Positions 33,599 to 46,881 of a stretch of DNA of 64,000 bases are shown piece by piece. Under the pieces are notes generated by a model. The model did no database searches and was not told where the DNA came from. It saw only the letters and a program-made list of their open reading frames with translations. The translations under genes and the position numbers were made by a program. Origin of the DNA: Hericium rajendrae (Eukaryota; Basidiomycota; Agaricomycetes; Russulales; Hericiaceae). The stretch is taken from the NCBI GenBank assembly GCA_033439255.1, contig CM065881.1:2914001-2978000 (forward strand). The letters are read 5' to 3'. Position 1 is the first letter of the stretch; the number at the start of each line of letters is the position of its first letter.

Positions 33599-35463
33599 TC
33601 AAGACGCCGTCGCTGGCATCCGGATAGAATGCTTCGGCACGATCTGCTGGTAGAAGTGGCCCATCATGCCCTCCGTGTGTGTGATGGTCAGATTGAACAG
33701 CGGGTGCGTGGCATTCTACCGATGGTTCTCAGTTAGTGGGACATGGCGGGGTCCGGAGTGAGGGACGTACCACGCGGTTGGTGCTCGGACCAACGACTTT
33801 GCTCGTGCCTTCTTCCTCCGTCCAGCAGAGGGCCTCGGCGAACGCGGTCTTGTGGAGCTGATCGTTCTCCGGGGCATCTGGCGCGGGCATGAGCACTCGT
33901 GGTTAGAACTGTGATGATAGAATATCGCACTGGCTGGCGATTTCCACCCTCTCCGCAGTTCGGCCCTTCGTGACGGCGAGGGGAAAACGCGATGCTGGGC
34001 GGCGGAGAGGCCAGACAAGCAGTAAAGCGTATGATACGCGTCCGGACCCCTGCGTGGCCGTTGCGTGAGCTGCGACGATAAAGCGAGACGCGCTGGATGC
34101 TCACTTCGGCGGTTTGTCGCGCAGGCCGCCCGCCGTGTGCTGGCCGGCGAAGAGAATGTACTCCTGCAGCGCCTTGCGGTTGAATATCGAATCTGCCCAC
34201 CACACGCGTGTCCGTCAGATATACAGCCAACGCTACCAGCTGCCGACGCGCGCCCACCGTCAATGTCGTCCCACGTCTCGTCCTGCGCCTCGTGCACATG
34301 CTCTTCGGCAGCAGCATCATGCTCCCGGTGCGCCGACACCCCAAGCGCCTCGAGCAGCGCGAACCCGCCGCCGACCCACCACGAATAGCACCCGTCCACA
34401 AGCTTATTCGTACGCCCCCTGAACCCGCCAAGCTCGACCTCCGCGCCCTGCATCATCACGAGCCACCTCAGCAGCCTTTTCTCGTCGATCGGCGGCACGG
34501 GCGCCTCGAGGTCGCGGAACGGGGGCAGCATGACCCACGCCGCGAGCCCGCAGAACGTGTACCCGCCGTGCGCCTCGCCGAGCGCGGGGCGCGGCGCGGG
34601 CAGCACGCGCGGCGGCGCGTCCTCGTCGGGCTGCGCGGCGTAGTAGGCGTGCGCGGCGGACGCGAAGCCGCCCTCGTACGTCTGGCACGCGGCGATGAAG
34701 CCTGCGGTGCCGGCGACGAGCGCGGGCGTGAGGAGGTTCAGGAGGTACGCGGCGGAGAGGAGGCAGTAGATCCCGCTGCGGGGGGTTAGGGGGCGGGGGG
34801 CAGGGGGTGGAGGTACGCTACGCACCGGACGTCGACTTCGGCGTCTTTGGAGACGATGAAGGACCCGTCGGGCTGCTTGAGCGACATGAACCAGCGGTAC
34901 ATCTTCTCGCTGCATGGGTAGGGGCACGCTGAGCACGGCTGCGGGCGTGTAGCTGTGGGACAACGTACCGGTCAATCTGGTCCCATCCGCCTCCAGGCCC
35001 GGGGCGCCCGACGATGGCGAGCGAGCACACGGACGCGTACGTCGCGAGCAGATGCGCAGACTGCCCGGGGCCGCCGCCGAATCCGCCCTCGGGGTGCTGC
35101 CACGCGAGGATCGTGTCGATTGCCCTTGGCTTAATCGTAACTCGCCCTGGAGCGTGGATCGACAGGCACGTACCGCTGCTTGTTGGCCGGATCGATGGCG
35201 ACCTGCAGGAGGCTGAAGCTCTGCAGCGTCCAGAACATAAGCCACGGCTGGCTCGCGTCCTGGCTCATGTAGCGCGCGGGGAAGCCCTGCACGAGATTGC
35301 GGACCAGGAACTGCATGTGCGCATTCTTGTTGAGAGTGGGTGGGACTGTGGAGTCGGGTACATGGGCCTGGAGGATGTTCTCCGTCTCGGCCTGCACGTG
35401 GGATGTCGCGGTCGGGAAGGCGTCGGTGGGCGTTGGGCGGGGCATTGATGGATGGGACGCCAT
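33599..35463 (-). CDS. RAM1: Protein farnesyltransferase subunit beta
   Basis: A multi-exon minus-strand gene of roughly 480-500 residues, like other fungal FTase beta subunits. It shows the internal repeats of the alpha-alpha barrel, for example ILAWQHPEGGFGGGPGQ, GTAGFIAACQTYEGGFAS and EAHGGYTFCGLAAWVMLP. The three zinc ligands are visible: Asp and Cys in NKLVDGCYSWW and His in DAYHTLYCLSGL. The N-terminus (MASHPSMPRPTPTDAFPT) precedes the conserved QPWLMFWTLQSFSLL. The last exon encodes NATHPLFNLTITHTEGMMGH and ends RMPATAS at 33599. With the alpha subunit it attaches farnesyl to CaaX proteins such as Ras and fungal mating pheromones. Some introns near 34800 and 34950 are bounded by repetitive G/C tracts, so those borders are less sure. 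Confidence 0.9.
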
Positions 35464-35692
35464 GGTGCGGAAGTCGCTCAAGGACGGCTTGGACAAGTGT
35501 CGGTCAGTCAAGACGGTGAGTTCGTTGTGTGCGACATCGACGGGAGACAATAAGGGTGCAATATCACAATGACGCACTCCTCAGGTTAAGGTCTGCTAGG
35601 ATGCAGGACCCTAGTCGCACAGAGATTTGCACATTTTTCGTGAATAAAATCTACGCTACATGATTGGTGTACTTCTACTATTCCAAAGACCA

Positions 35693-38600
35693 TCACCCAC
35701 TGAACGTGTACCTAGAACGAAATCATTGAGTTCAAACAGAATCCGGCAACAAGAATCTTACCAGTTCGTCCTGAAAAATCATAGAGTTGAACAAATTTAT
35801 CGTGCGATGAACAACCGGAACCACGAACCTTGCATCTACTGCTTCTTTCCGAACAACCCTTTTCGGATCGTCCAGCGCCTCGGTCAAGCTCTTCAACACC
35901 ACGGATTTGTGCGGGTGCAGCACGTCGTACCGCACGATCTTCGGCAGGATCGCGAGGTATTTTAGAGCTGCCACTCGTACTTTCTGTTTCCCAACGAACG
36001 TAAGCAATTATTTCAGGACGAGACGACGTGATAGGCGCACTGGATTCGGCATTTCTCGCGCCGAGCTGTTTTTGAGCATGGTGGACACCAAGGTCGAAGC
36101 GTGTCCAGAGACGATGCTGCCCTCTTTGGAGGCCTTCGCGTTCGCCTCGACGTCGCCTTGGGCAGCGGAGAGGAATGTCTCGATGACATTCGCGCGGATC
36201 TCAGAGTCTGGCAGGTCCAGGCCACGCAGGAGGAGAGGAAGCAGCTATTTACGGGGAACGTCAACGGCAGGTCGCGAGGAAAGCTTGTTGGTTATTACCG
36301 TGGGCAACTCGTAGGCATATGTATGTTTGGGCATCGCGGTGACGAGCGATGCGAGGGCGACGAGATGGGCCGTTTGTCGTTGTGCTTCTATAGGACCCCT
36401 AGGTAATTGGCACAAATCCAACTAACGGTAGACGCACCAGCTTGTACCTTTGCGCCTTCGATAATGCGCGGCAATAAAGCATTCATATACTTTTGGGCAT
36501 AGAGGATCTAGCAAGCAGTATGCCCGTTAATAAGAATTTACAGTAAGCTGCATATCGATTATACCTTGATGACCGCGTGATTAGGCTTCGTCAGGACCTT
36601 GTCGGCCGCAACGACTTGTCCAACGGCGCGCGCAGCATCCCAATTGATGTCCACGTCGTCGAACAGGTCGAACAGCTGCTGGGCAAGCGGCAAAGCCCGC
36701 GGGTGGCTCCGGAGCAGAAGACCCTTCACTATCTTGAACTAGCCGTGAGAAGGGGCCGTTCGGAGAGACGGTACTTGGATGCGTACCCATGTCCATGCAG
36801 TAATAGCCGTCCGTCGTCCTTCAGCTGATTTAGTCGCATCAACGATCTCTGAGCTCCAGAGCGAAGGAATATTGTTGGAAATGAACGGTTCAAGATCTAC
36901 AGAACCCGATGGTATCGTGGACACTTAGGAACAACCGAGATTAACGTACCTTGAGCCCGTTTGTTGATTATCGCGGCGACGATGTGCCATGCGCTTTCTC
37001 TTTGCAGCAGGCTCTCTGCGTGATGAAGAGACCACGATAAAATCTTTTGCAAGAAAAGCGTTGGGTTATCCACGGGAATCTTGACCTGTATATCGGCATA
37101 TAAATGGAACGCAAACAACAACGAAGACCGAAAATGCATTCATGCACGCACGTCTTTATGCAGCGCAATCAGCCCTTGTGAAAGTAGGACCACAAGATTT
37201 TTCTGAGCGGAGGAGGCGCCGTTCTAAAAGCTAGGTGAGTCGCACACTTCTTTAAATCCAACGCCGACCTACATCGAATGGGGAAAACTGAGCACCCTCA
37301 GGTATCGTCGGCTGTCCTGCAGCGATCTTCTTGGCTTCGCCTTTGAGGTAGGCATCGATCAGCGCAACAACAAACGTTTCCTGCCGCCTGCCAGGCCGAT
37401 TAATAAAACAGAACGAACATGCCCACAGATACGCACCGCGCCTCCAGCGTCTGCACGACCAGATTGATAATTCTGCCCGCCACAATCAACAGCTTAGGAT
37501 TCGCCGCCACGAATCCCTGTCTGCTCTCGTTGCTCGCAGAAAAGGTAAGCGCAGAATAGATGAACAGGTTGAACAGCCTCGGCACGAGCTGGTCGATGTA
37601 CTTCGGCACATCGACGTCCTTGCGCTCGACCTTCTTCGCGAGGACATTTGCAAGCGTGGTCAGCAGCGCGTGCGCGTACGCAGCGGTGGGCTCCTCGTCC
37701 GCGTCCGCTTCCACTTCCGAGAGCTGCGGAGCCGCAGAGGCGGGCAGGCACAGCAGGTCGAGCTTCGTGAGGACGCGGACAACGAGTGTCTCGAAGAGTG
37801 CGGGCTGCAGGCAGAGCCGCGCGAGTGATGTAAGGGTGAGCCAGTACTTGTCGCGCGCGGCTGCGTCCGCGCGGGGCGGCGCCTGGTCCGGGAGCGAGGC
37901 GAAGAGAAGGGGGAGCGTGGTCTCGGAGATGTGTGCGGGCGCGAGCGTTGCAATTTTCGTGAGAAGGGACAATGCGGCGTCACTGCAGATCATTCTATTA
38001 GTACGCTCACATGCAGAAGCGAGGTAGGCCTTTACTTGATGTCAGACAGGTCGACGTCGTCGCGTGTGTCACCCGTGAGCAGGTCGTTGAGGTTTTGCAC
38101 GACGAAGCCGAGCTCGTCGTCCTCGAGCAGACAGGACGTTGTGACCATGGCGTCGAGACCGTCGATCGCGGGGCGGGCCGACGATGGTGTCTTCAGACCG
38201 ACGGTGAGTACGCCAAGTACGTCGTCCTTGTAGGGCAGCAATGGAGAGACTTGGTCTCCCGAATCAGCTGCCTGCGACGTAAATGTGGAGTCGCGCGCGG
38301 CGGCAATGAGAGATGCGAGGCGGGAGAGGATCGCCCCTCGGCTTGGCCGCTCGGCCGGGTCTAGGAACAGCTTGTGGAGATGGGGCACGGCCTGCGCAAG
38401 CGTGTACTTCGACATAGATGCTACGAATGCAAGCATTAGACCAGGTACAGAGTCTGCAGAACAGGACAGGAGCAGACGCACGCGTGGTCGACATGAATGC
38501 GCAGAGGACATTGATCGCCGGCTTTGCCTGGCTCTTCTCCGGCTCCTTCAGGATTAGAATACATTCCTCACACGCGTCCTTCGCCAAGCCCTGCATGTCC

Positions 38601-40040
38601 TCGTCGGTAACTTGGGTGTCGTCGGCGTAGATGGTTTTGATAAGGACCTGCATGGCCTTGAGGGCCTGCTCTTCTGTGATAGGGTCGGTGGGCTGGAAAA
38701 TCTCAAGCTTGAGTGAACTCCACAGTTTGCGTGCTTCCTTTCGTGCAAGGGCGGAGCCGTAGACTGGTAGGCTGACGCAAAGCGTTCGGAGGGTCTCACG
38801 CTATATCCAGACAGTGGATCAGAGATGATTAATGCAACTGCATTGATAGAGACGACTGACCTTCGTAGCGGGCGACCCAGCGTTTAACTTCTCAATGAGA
38901 AGGGGAATTGCCATGTCTCCAAATAGCGGTGTGCCGCTGAGGCATAGACTGGATTATGGAGATTAATATACGTCATTCGTAATGCAATTAGGTGCTACAA
39001 GATTGCGCACTTACAGGAGAGCATTTTTGAGGTCATCGGAAGTGATGCCATAAGGATCGTCTGGAGGAGGTTTGAATGTGATAGGGAAGTAGCAGAACGT
39101 GATGTTGAAGAGATCCTGCGGTAAATCAGAACCAGGAGACTATGAAGTGTCAAAATGAGAAAGTTACCTCTATTTTGTCCTTAATATCGAACTCTACTAG
39201 GATGACGCGAGCTATCGCAAATGCTATCAGGAGATTGCGGGGATCTTTCTCGCCATCTGCGAGGTTTACATATCCCGCAAAGAACTCATTGCCGAGATTT
39301 TTTAATGCTTTAAATGCCATTAATAACCCAAGACCGAGACGTCATAAAGCCTTGCCTTACCTTGACGATGATGGGCCATAAGCGAGTCAACTATAGAATA
39401 GACAATGAAGCGCTGTGCCTGGACAAGCGCCTTCATCGTGACATGCGCGAACAACCTGTTCTGCGAGATGAAGATTCGACTTATGAATGGCAGAGAAACA
39501 CGTACGCCCGGATAATTTTGACCGCATCATCGTCGGTGAGTGAAGGTAGAGTCGTTAGAGCGAGGATGCCTTTCAAAGCGGGGATGATGGTCTCGGTGTC
39601 CTCCAACTTGGATGTGAAGAACGTGACAAGCACATTCACTGACAATATGGATCAAAGGGCCATTTTGGAAAAAGCCACAGAGACATTGGACATACCAGAT
39701 TGTCGATTAAGCTTTTCAGGTGGACATTTACCTACAACAGATGCCAAAAATTGCACACCTATTTATGATATGGCCGTGAACCTCCGGTCCAAAGTCGAAG
39801 TGGTGGAACACTAACACACCCTTGTTACGGAGGTTGTCCTCTTCAGAGGTCAGGTACTCTCCCAATGCTTGCACAACGTGAAGCAGCTTAATGTCCCCAG
39901 ATACGAGAGCTGTAGACCATGCACGATCACCATGCAAATCCCTGCTCGATGAGATCAGTCGTACCGTTGACAGTGGCATCGATATCTTCATCCTGCTCTG
40001 TTGCAACCCAAGTGCGTGCAAGCCGCTCGGCGGCCTCCAT
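35693..40040 (-). CDS. MET18: MMS19 homologue, cytosolic iron-sulfur assembly and DNA repair factor
   Basis: A long minus-strand gene with many short exons, about 1,000-1,100 residues of HEAT-type helical repeats. It opens MEAAERLARTWVATEQDEDI at 40040, a typical MMS19 start. It contains VLIKTIYADDTQVTDEDMQG and further family blocks in the middle. The C-terminal HEAT repeats include KVRVAALKYLAILPKIVRYD and HKSVVLKSLTEALDDPKR. The final two exons join through a 50-base and a 49-base intron to give VDARTNWYTFSG and the stop at 35693. In the known pathway MMS19 acts in the CIA targeting complex, delivering Fe-S clusters to nuclear enzymes such as XPD and DNA polymerases. Individual intron borders in the 36.0-37.3 kb and 38.8-40.0 kb parts were not all resolved. 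Confidence 0.87.
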
Positions 40041-40360
40041 TTGTATCCAAGTATTGAAGGAGATGAGGGTCAGCGAGGTGTCGCGGACGTCGCGACGCCG
40101 CCGCTCCTCCCAAATTCGGCGCGCCGACGCGCGCGTGACGCGCCCATGGAACAAGCGCTCAAGCTTTCTGTACACCATCTCAACACGTTCGACGCTCCTG
40201 CAGTTTGCGTCCGACTCACTGCCCTGGCGCATTCTCTTGAGTTACTGACGCCCCAACGTACGCCTCTGTTCTGTCTGGACATGACACTGAAGACTGACAT
40301 GGCTTGCTTGTCGGCCCCTTTAGGTGACCTGCAGTTATTCCTCTGCTGCAGGTTCAGCCC
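40041..40360. promoter_or_regulatory. Short bidirectional promoter region between MMS19 and the NDUFAF7-type gene
   Basis: The two divergent start codons are only 320 bases apart, so both promoters must overlap here. No clear TATA box is present. Confidence 0.4.
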
Positions 40361-42103
40361 ATGAGCCGCTTGAACAGCCTCCTTCCCAGAGCCTGCACGC
40401 GACGTTCCCTCTCCGTGCACTTCCGGTGCCGCCTTAAACCAGCCTCCCACATCCGCCTGCTCTCCAGCACCCCGAGCGCACTCAAGAACAAGCAGCCCAC
40501 CCCGCGCAAGAATGACGATAAGATCAACTACAACCCGGAGATCTTCTTCGACGAGCTCCCCGACCCGGAGCACATCAACTACGCACGCGTGACGGCGAAC
40601 GAGCTCGAGCGCTACACTGCGCCGCCGACGCGCGTGAAGATGCTCGTGCGCGACTTCATCGAGGACTCGCTGTATAACCCGAATTACGGCTACTTCCCGA
40701 AGCAGGCGACCATCTTCACGCCTGCGGATGCCGAGATTGACTTTCGGGCGCTGAGGGACGAGGCGGAGTTCCAGGAGGAGGTGGCCAAGCTATACACGGC
40801 TTACGGCCTGGACGCTGAGGGACCAGGGCGGCAGATATGGCATACACCTACTGAGCTGTTTAAGGTGCGTCCCGTTGGGATCCGCATGTGTGGAAAGACG
40901 TTTGACGTTATATCCAATCTAGCCGTATTACGGCCAAGCACTCGCACAGTGCATCGTATCCGAATACCTGCTCAAATATTTCCCGTACGAGGATTTGGTC
41001 ATCTACGAGATAGGCGCAGGCAATGGAACGCTCGCTCTCGACATCTTGGACTACCTCCGCGACGAGTACCCAGAGGTGTACGAGCGCACGCATTATAATA
41101 TCATCGAAATCAGCGGCCGCCTTGCAAAAATGCAAGGAGAGAAGCTTTCGCCGGTCCACCCTTGCGTGAATATCACGCACAAAAGTATTTTCCACTGGGA
41201 TCAGCGGGAGCCTGCACCCTGTTTTTTCATCGCAATGGAAGTGATCGTAAGTGCTGTTATTTTACGTGACGCGAACCTTAAACTCGGGCGGCTCATCACC
41301 TTCGCTCTGGACAGGATAACTTCGCGCATGACATGATCCGTTACGATTACCGCACGCTGGAGCCGTACCAGGGCCTCATCACCATCGACGCCAATGGCGA
41401 TTTCGGCATGTACTACACACGCGTCACTGATCCCCTCATATCCTCCTTCCTGGCTCTGCGTCGAAGTCTCGGTCATCCGCCTCCGCTCCCCGCCCTGCTG
41501 AAATCCCCCGCCATGCGCTCTATCTATTCCCAACTTCCCTTTGCCCCGAACCTGTCCGTCCCCGAATATATCCCCACGCGCCTGCTGAGCCTCCTCCGCA
41601 CGCTGCGCACGCACTTCCCGCGGCACCGCCTGCTCCTCTCCGACTTCAGCTCGCTGCCGGACACGATCCCGGGCGTCAACGCGCCCGTCGTGCAGACGCG
41701 GCACCAGAACACGACGATCCCGTGCTCGACGCTCTTCGTGCGGCAGGGCTACTTCGACATCTTCTTCCCGACGCACTTCGAGCGCCTGCGCGACATGTAC
41801 GAGCACGTGCTCGCGCAGCCGCTCGACGCGCCCGCGGACGCGGCGCGCCTCTCGCCGCTCGGGACGAGCGCGTCGTCGCTCGCGGACGGGAAGGGCTTCT
41901 TCTCGTCGTACCTCCCGAGCAACCGCCGGCGGCCGCTCGACGGCGTCGCGAGCGCGAGCGGGCTCCCCGTCGGCGAGCGCAAGTCGAGCGTGTTCACGCA
42001 TGCGGAGTTCCTCGAGACGTATGCGGATCTGAACAAGACGCAGCTGCGGAGCGGCGAGAACCCGCTGCTCGATTTCTACCAGAACGTCAAGTTCTTGTTC
42101 TGA
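40361..42103 (+). CDS. Mitochondrial NDUFAF7/MidA-type arginine methyltransferase
   Basis: Three exons encode about 545 residues. The first 40 residues are rich in Arg/Ser and lack acidic residues (MSRLNSLLPRACTRRSLSVH), a good mitochondrial presequence. Family landmarks follow: MLVRDFIEDSLYNPNYGYF, the SAM-binding motif I VIYEIGAGNGTLALDILDYL, AMEVIDNFAHDMIRYDY across the second intron, and LLLSDFSSLPDTIPGVNAP. The C-terminus NPLLDFYQNVKFLF is typical. In animals NDUFAF7 methylates an arginine of the complex I subunit NDUFS2 during assembly, and this gene is the fungal counterpart by family. The long spacer around 41830-41970 is specific to this protein group and very GC-rich. Confidence 0.9.
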
Positions 42104-42200
42104 GGGGCGCGGTGGGGAGGGGTTCGATCTGTAGGGGATGTTGCACTGTATAATTTATGAATGGCATAGTGCGCTTGGATTTTGCTTGTCGTGACCACTG

Positions 42201-43285
42201 CTAAGTCCGTACGATATAGAAGTAATAATGGAACGCGTCCCCGATCCGCTTGATCTCCAGCTGCGTTCCCTCGCGCTCCAGAAATCGTTTCCGGAAGTGG
42301 GGCTGTCCGAACGTGAGATATAGGAAAGTGCCGGTGCCCTTGTGCAGGACACTGCGTGTCGTAACCAATCAGCCGAGTTCTCGTAAGCCTTCGCGCGCGC
42401 GCAAGGGCGAATCAGACGCGACGCACCGAAGGACTTCGTCGACTTCGCGCGTGCAGTCGTCGATCACCTGCTGCGGCGGGTCCTGCATCGGGTGGGGCAG
42501 GGGGATCAGTGTGGCCGTGTGCGTCAGGGGATGGCGTAACGCACCCATACGTCGCCTTTCGTGGTCATCATGGCGTCCATCGTGCCTAGCGGCATGCCGT
42601 AGGATGAGGCGTGTGGGAGATGCGAAGGGTGCTGAGATTACGGACCTTTATCGATGGCGACATCGAACGATGCGTCGTCGAATGCGAGGTTGCGGATGTC
42701 CATTTCGTGCCCTGTGATCTGTTAGACATTGTAGGAAAGACTGGGGTAGACTTGCATGTCATTTCGGGTCGCGTGTCCTGGTGTCGGGTTTTCATTTGCT
42801 CGATTACGACAGGCGAGTACTGCAAAGCGTAATCAGCCTCGTCAGGCAATATCTAGGTACGCAAGCGTACGTCAATGTTCACGATGTTTTTGTACCCATC
42901 GTCGTACATCTGCCAGTCAAAGCTAGTGAATACCCTCCCCGCCCATGAACCAAGCAATGCACCTACATCTTGCGATAATGTCGAGTTGCCGCATCCCAGC
43001 ATCAGGATGTGTGCTGACTTGTCGGGGATGACCTCCCTGATAAGGTCTGCCACATCTTCGTATCTTTTGAACCAGTCAAATGAAGCGTCCTCTGGCTCCC
43101 TTGAAGTTGGATGCAAGAAATTATGCTTTCGGTCATTATTCGCGTGAGGCGAACGGCTTACTGCCCGTATCGCTTATCCCTACAAGCATGGTCAATAGAA
43201 GACATAAATATTGTGCACATCTATTCACAGACCAGTATTCCTTCGTGCCGTACTCTTCATTTTTGTGAGGAAGGATGTCGGCCAT
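42201..43285 (-). CDS. SAM-dependent methyltransferase, EEF1AKMT4/METTL13 N-domain type
   Basis: A spliced minus-strand gene of roughly 220-230 residues. Exon 1 encodes MADILPHKNEEYGTK at 43285. The main part has DASFDWFKRYEDVADLIREV, SAM-binding motif I HILMLGCGNSTLSQD, VNIDYSPVVIEQMKTRHQD assembled across an intron near 42840, and FDVAIDKGTMDAMM. The end is GTGTFLYLTFGQPHFRKRFL through AFHYYFYIVRT. The LGCGNS motif and the FDxAIDKGT block are characteristic of the family that includes EEF1AKMT4 and METTL13, which methylate lysines of translation factor eEF1A. Substrate in this fungus is inferred only. It is compact and has no extra domain. Confidence 0.82.
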
Positions 43286-43510
43286 GGCGATCTAGACAGA
43301 AGACGGGACCTAGAACAGGGTTAGGGCCTATGCAAATCCGCTTACCCCGCATCACGTGTATGGCCCGGACCCGACGACAGCTTCTGCCGCTGCCGGCCTT
43401 ACGACGCAGCCTCGTCTGTGAAACCTCCCATCGTCGTCAGCAAGCTTCTGACCGCTCCTCTCACGTCGACACCCATCGCCCCATCCACTGATCGTCACCG
43501 GTAACTCCCA

Positions 43511-44000
43511 ATGGTGCGCATTTCTCGGCGTGGTCGACCGATTCTAACTGGCATGATGCCTGTGAAATGGCAGTCTGCCTACCCCGCATATGTCATGGGC
43601 ACCCTGTGCATCGTCGGCGGCATCACGGGCTTCGTGAGGACGCGCTCTATCCCCTCAATCGTTGCAGGCGTCACGTACGTCTCTCCGATACTTCGATAAG
43701 CCTGACGTCGGATCTTACCATACGGTGCCCTTGGCCGTGAAAGCGTCGGCGCTCTCTACCTCTACAGCGCCAACAGCATCCGCAACAACACCGCGAACGG
43801 GCTTGAGCTCGCACTTGGTAAGCCAACACCTATCTTTTCGACGCCCACGCTGACTCGATGCGCTGCAAGGCGCCTCTGTGCTGCTGCTTCTCTCTTCTGC
43901 CCCGCGCTTCGCCAAGGGCCCCATCCCTGCGATGCTCACTGTGACATCGGCCGCGACAGGCGCGTACTACGGCCGCACAGTGTACAACGTGCGCCAGTAG
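43511..44000 (+). CDS. TMEM14/UPF0136 family small membrane protein
   Basis: Three exons give a protein of about 120 residues with three to four hydrophobic helices. Visible family blocks are YPAYVMGTLCIVGGITGFVR, SIPSIVAGVTVGALYLYSAN across the first intron (GTACGT...AAAG), and the Gly/Ala-rich end LTVTSAATGAYYGRTVYNVR. TMEM14 proteins sit in inner mitochondrial or ER membranes; TMEM14C is needed for porphyrin import in animals. The first 15 residues (MVRISRRGRPILTGM) are basic and may be a short leader, or translation may start at the ATGATG near 43553. Confidence 0.8.
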
Positions 44001-44516
44001 GTCGGCCACATACTATATGTGCCCTGTACTTCTACGTCCATCTAGCACAGGCCTCGCCCGCGTGCTTGTATCGTGTATTATGATCGACGACGGCAGTCGC
44101 ATTTATCCACCGCTCTTGTTTGCCGGCCTCGTACGGTAGCGTACGACATATCCTACGTAAGGTGACCTCGAAGCTCGGGACTAGCGGATCTGTTCCTGTC
44201 ATTCGCGATGCAGCATGCGACGCGGTGCCCACACGCACGGTGCAGCATGACGGCATCCCGGACCGGCGCGCCTCAAATTTCCATAGCGGGCAAGCGCGTC
44301 CCCCGTTAGGTAAGAGATGCGGAGGCGCGTCGTCGGCTATTGTCGGAGCGTAGGTATGAGTCGCGCGAATCCGAGGGTCCTCCAATGACCACCCCACGGT
44401 ATATAATACCGAAGAAGCCCTCGAGGGGAAGCATGCCCCGCCGGCATTTTCAGCATTCGTAGTCGGGTTTAGGCCGATTTTTGGCGTCCTGCGAAGCGTG
44501 CTGCGCCGCCAATACC
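44001..44516. other. Intergenic region before the PQ-loop gene
   Basis: About 515 bases. A GTATATAATACC sequence at about 44399 is a possible TATA box some 118 bases before the next ATG. Long open frames on the minus strand here lack family resemblance and overlap the next gene, so they are not called. Confidence 0.35.
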
Positions 44517-45744
44517 ATGCCAGTAGCCAATAAAGCAGCGGAAAACGCGCTCGGGACTCTGGGTATGTGTTTATCCCGACCACAATTTTGTTTTCAGCAG
44601 GCATCACGCTCCGTTCCCTGGTCCTCTTCGTCGAAATACTGACATTGCTCTTGCTTTTCGCCTGCAGGAGCCGTCTGCTGGACTGTGCAGCTGCTTCCGC
44701 AAATATGGAAGAGTTATCGGACAAAATCCACCGACGGCCTCTCGCACTGGCTCGTGTGCGTATCCTCACCCTCACCCCGTACGCGCACCTATTAACCCCG
44801 CTCTAACGCACCAATAGCCTCGTCTGGGGCCTTTCCGCGCTGCCCCTCGGCGTCTACGTGATCGTCCAGAACCTGAATATCCCCCTCATCCTCCAGCCGC
44901 AGCTCTTCGGCTCGCTGTCGCTCATCTCCTGGGGCCAGGTAGAGACCATCCGCACGATGCTGCTGCTGTCTCCTGACTGTTGATACTAGTGCATGTACTA
45001 TGACCACCGCAAGTCGCGCCGGTGGTGCATCCTCGTGGTCCTCGCACTGCTCTGCATTCTCGGCGGCCTCGAAGCGGGCTTCATCTTCGCCGTGCGGGTA
45101 TGTCCCCCCTCCTTCCCTTCGCGCCACTAGCACACTGATACTGACACCCATCTGCGCCGCAGCCGTCCTACCGCAGCGGCTCCGAAGGCGGGAAGCGCGG
45201 CGTGCAGTTCTTCGGCATCTTCAGCAGCGTGATGATCTCCCTCGCCCTCCTGTGCGCCCTTCCCCTCACTCTCATGCCGTGGTGTAACGCTCATATGCCG
45301 CAGGCCGCAATACTACGAGATCTACAAGCACCGCGCGGTCGTGGGCATCTCCATTCTGTTCATGAGCATCGACCTCATGGGCGGCGTGTTCTCGGTGCTC
45401 TCGCTGGTGTTTAAAGAGACCTTCGACGTCATCGCGGCGGTCACGTACTCGCTCGTCATCGTGCGTGCGTTTCCCTTTTCGTGCCCGCTGTGCTGACGGG
45501 CGTGCAGCTGCTGGACGGGATCGTGATCCTCGCGGCGCTTATTCTGAACCCGATCGCGCGTCGGCGCGCACGGCGCAGGCTGGAAGAAGTGGAGACGCCG
45601 CTGGAGACGGACGTGACGGTGACCACGGGTGCGGAAAAGGCAGTCGACCGGGACGCGGAGAAGGCGGCGTGTGCTGAACCACCGGAGGGACTGGGTGCGG
45701 TGCGGAACGGGGTGCCCAGGGAGGGGGATATGGAGGCGGCGTAG
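44517..45744 (+). CDS. PQ-loop repeat membrane protein
   Basis: About seven exons encode roughly 290 residues with seven hydrophobic segments. The first PQ-loop is clear: CWTVQLLPQIWKSYRTKSTD then GLSHWLVLVWGLSALPLGVY. It contains the Pro-Gln pair at a helix kink typical of cystinosin, SWEET and fungal vacuolar amino-acid transporters. The second repeat is weaker (PQYYEIYKHRAVVGISILF), with the Pro-Gln still present. The final helix is VLLDGIVILAALILNPIARR after an intron. A charged tail of about 60 residues (EVETPLETDVTVTT onward) ends at 45744. Function is probably transport of a small solute across a vacuolar or other membrane. A degraded copy of its 3' end lies at about 48.0-48.5 kb. Confidence 0.83.
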
Positions 45745-46010
45745 CGGATTGTGGAAGCCGCGACGACGGCCACGCGGATAACCATGACCGCATATGTATG
45801 CGACGACAATCATCCTCAACGAACGCCACGAAGCGCCAGCCTGCAGCAGGGTTTAGACCACGCACACTCACATACTCATCAGCATATGCACGCATCACTG
45901 TATCTATCCATATAAGTAGAAGTGCCACTTCTCAGGTAGACCAATTAGAACGCACCCCATGCGATCTAGACGATTTGCAGCTTCGTACAGGAGTGCGCGG
46001 ATTCGGAGTC
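45745..46010 (+). repeat. Left copy of a direct repeat flanking the histone pair
   Basis: The 3' flank of the PQ-loop gene. It matches 48220-48535 in the same orientation, including CGCATATGTATGCGACGACA versus CGCATATGCATGCGACGACA, CCTCAACGAACGCCACGAA versus CCTCAACAAACGCGCCACGAA, and GCAGCTTCGTACAGGAGTGC versus GCAGCTTCATACAGGAGTGC. Similarity is patchy with many small gaps, suggesting an old duplication. The rest of the gap to 46450 shows no gene. Confidence 0.7.
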
Positions 46011-46450
46011 GGAACGCGTACGTAAAATGCTGGGCAAGCGCTGGCTGTCATAGATCCATTCTCGCATGGAAAGCTACGCCATAATCAGAGTTGACAGTTG
46101 GAGGCCGCAAGGCGCACTGTGTTACGTGCGTGTAAGACCTTGGACCGCCAGCTAAACAGAGAGTTGCTTTTACGCCAGCTCAACTGGTACAGCGTGGAGT
46201 CCGATTGAGATAGCAGCTGTGGATGGCAAAGTTGGTTGAGCAGTAGTCCGCTATGTAAAGGGCTGCGCGTACTCTTCATATCAATGGACGAAGAGTACAC
46301 AAAATTCAGGTTCTCTTAAACGAGTCTTGATGCTGGCGACTGTTCAAACAACTTTCGCGAACACACCATATGAAAGGGAGGAAAAGAATAGATAAAATTA
46401 CAGTAGCGATACAAGAGTCCATCCAAATACCGCACCCCTCCACCGAGCGA

Positions 46451-46881
<431 letters not shown>

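Noticed and set aside
44032-44775. Minus-strand open frame of 247 codons before and inside the PQ-loop gene
   Set aside because: It overlaps PQ-loop exons with recognisable motifs and shows no domain.
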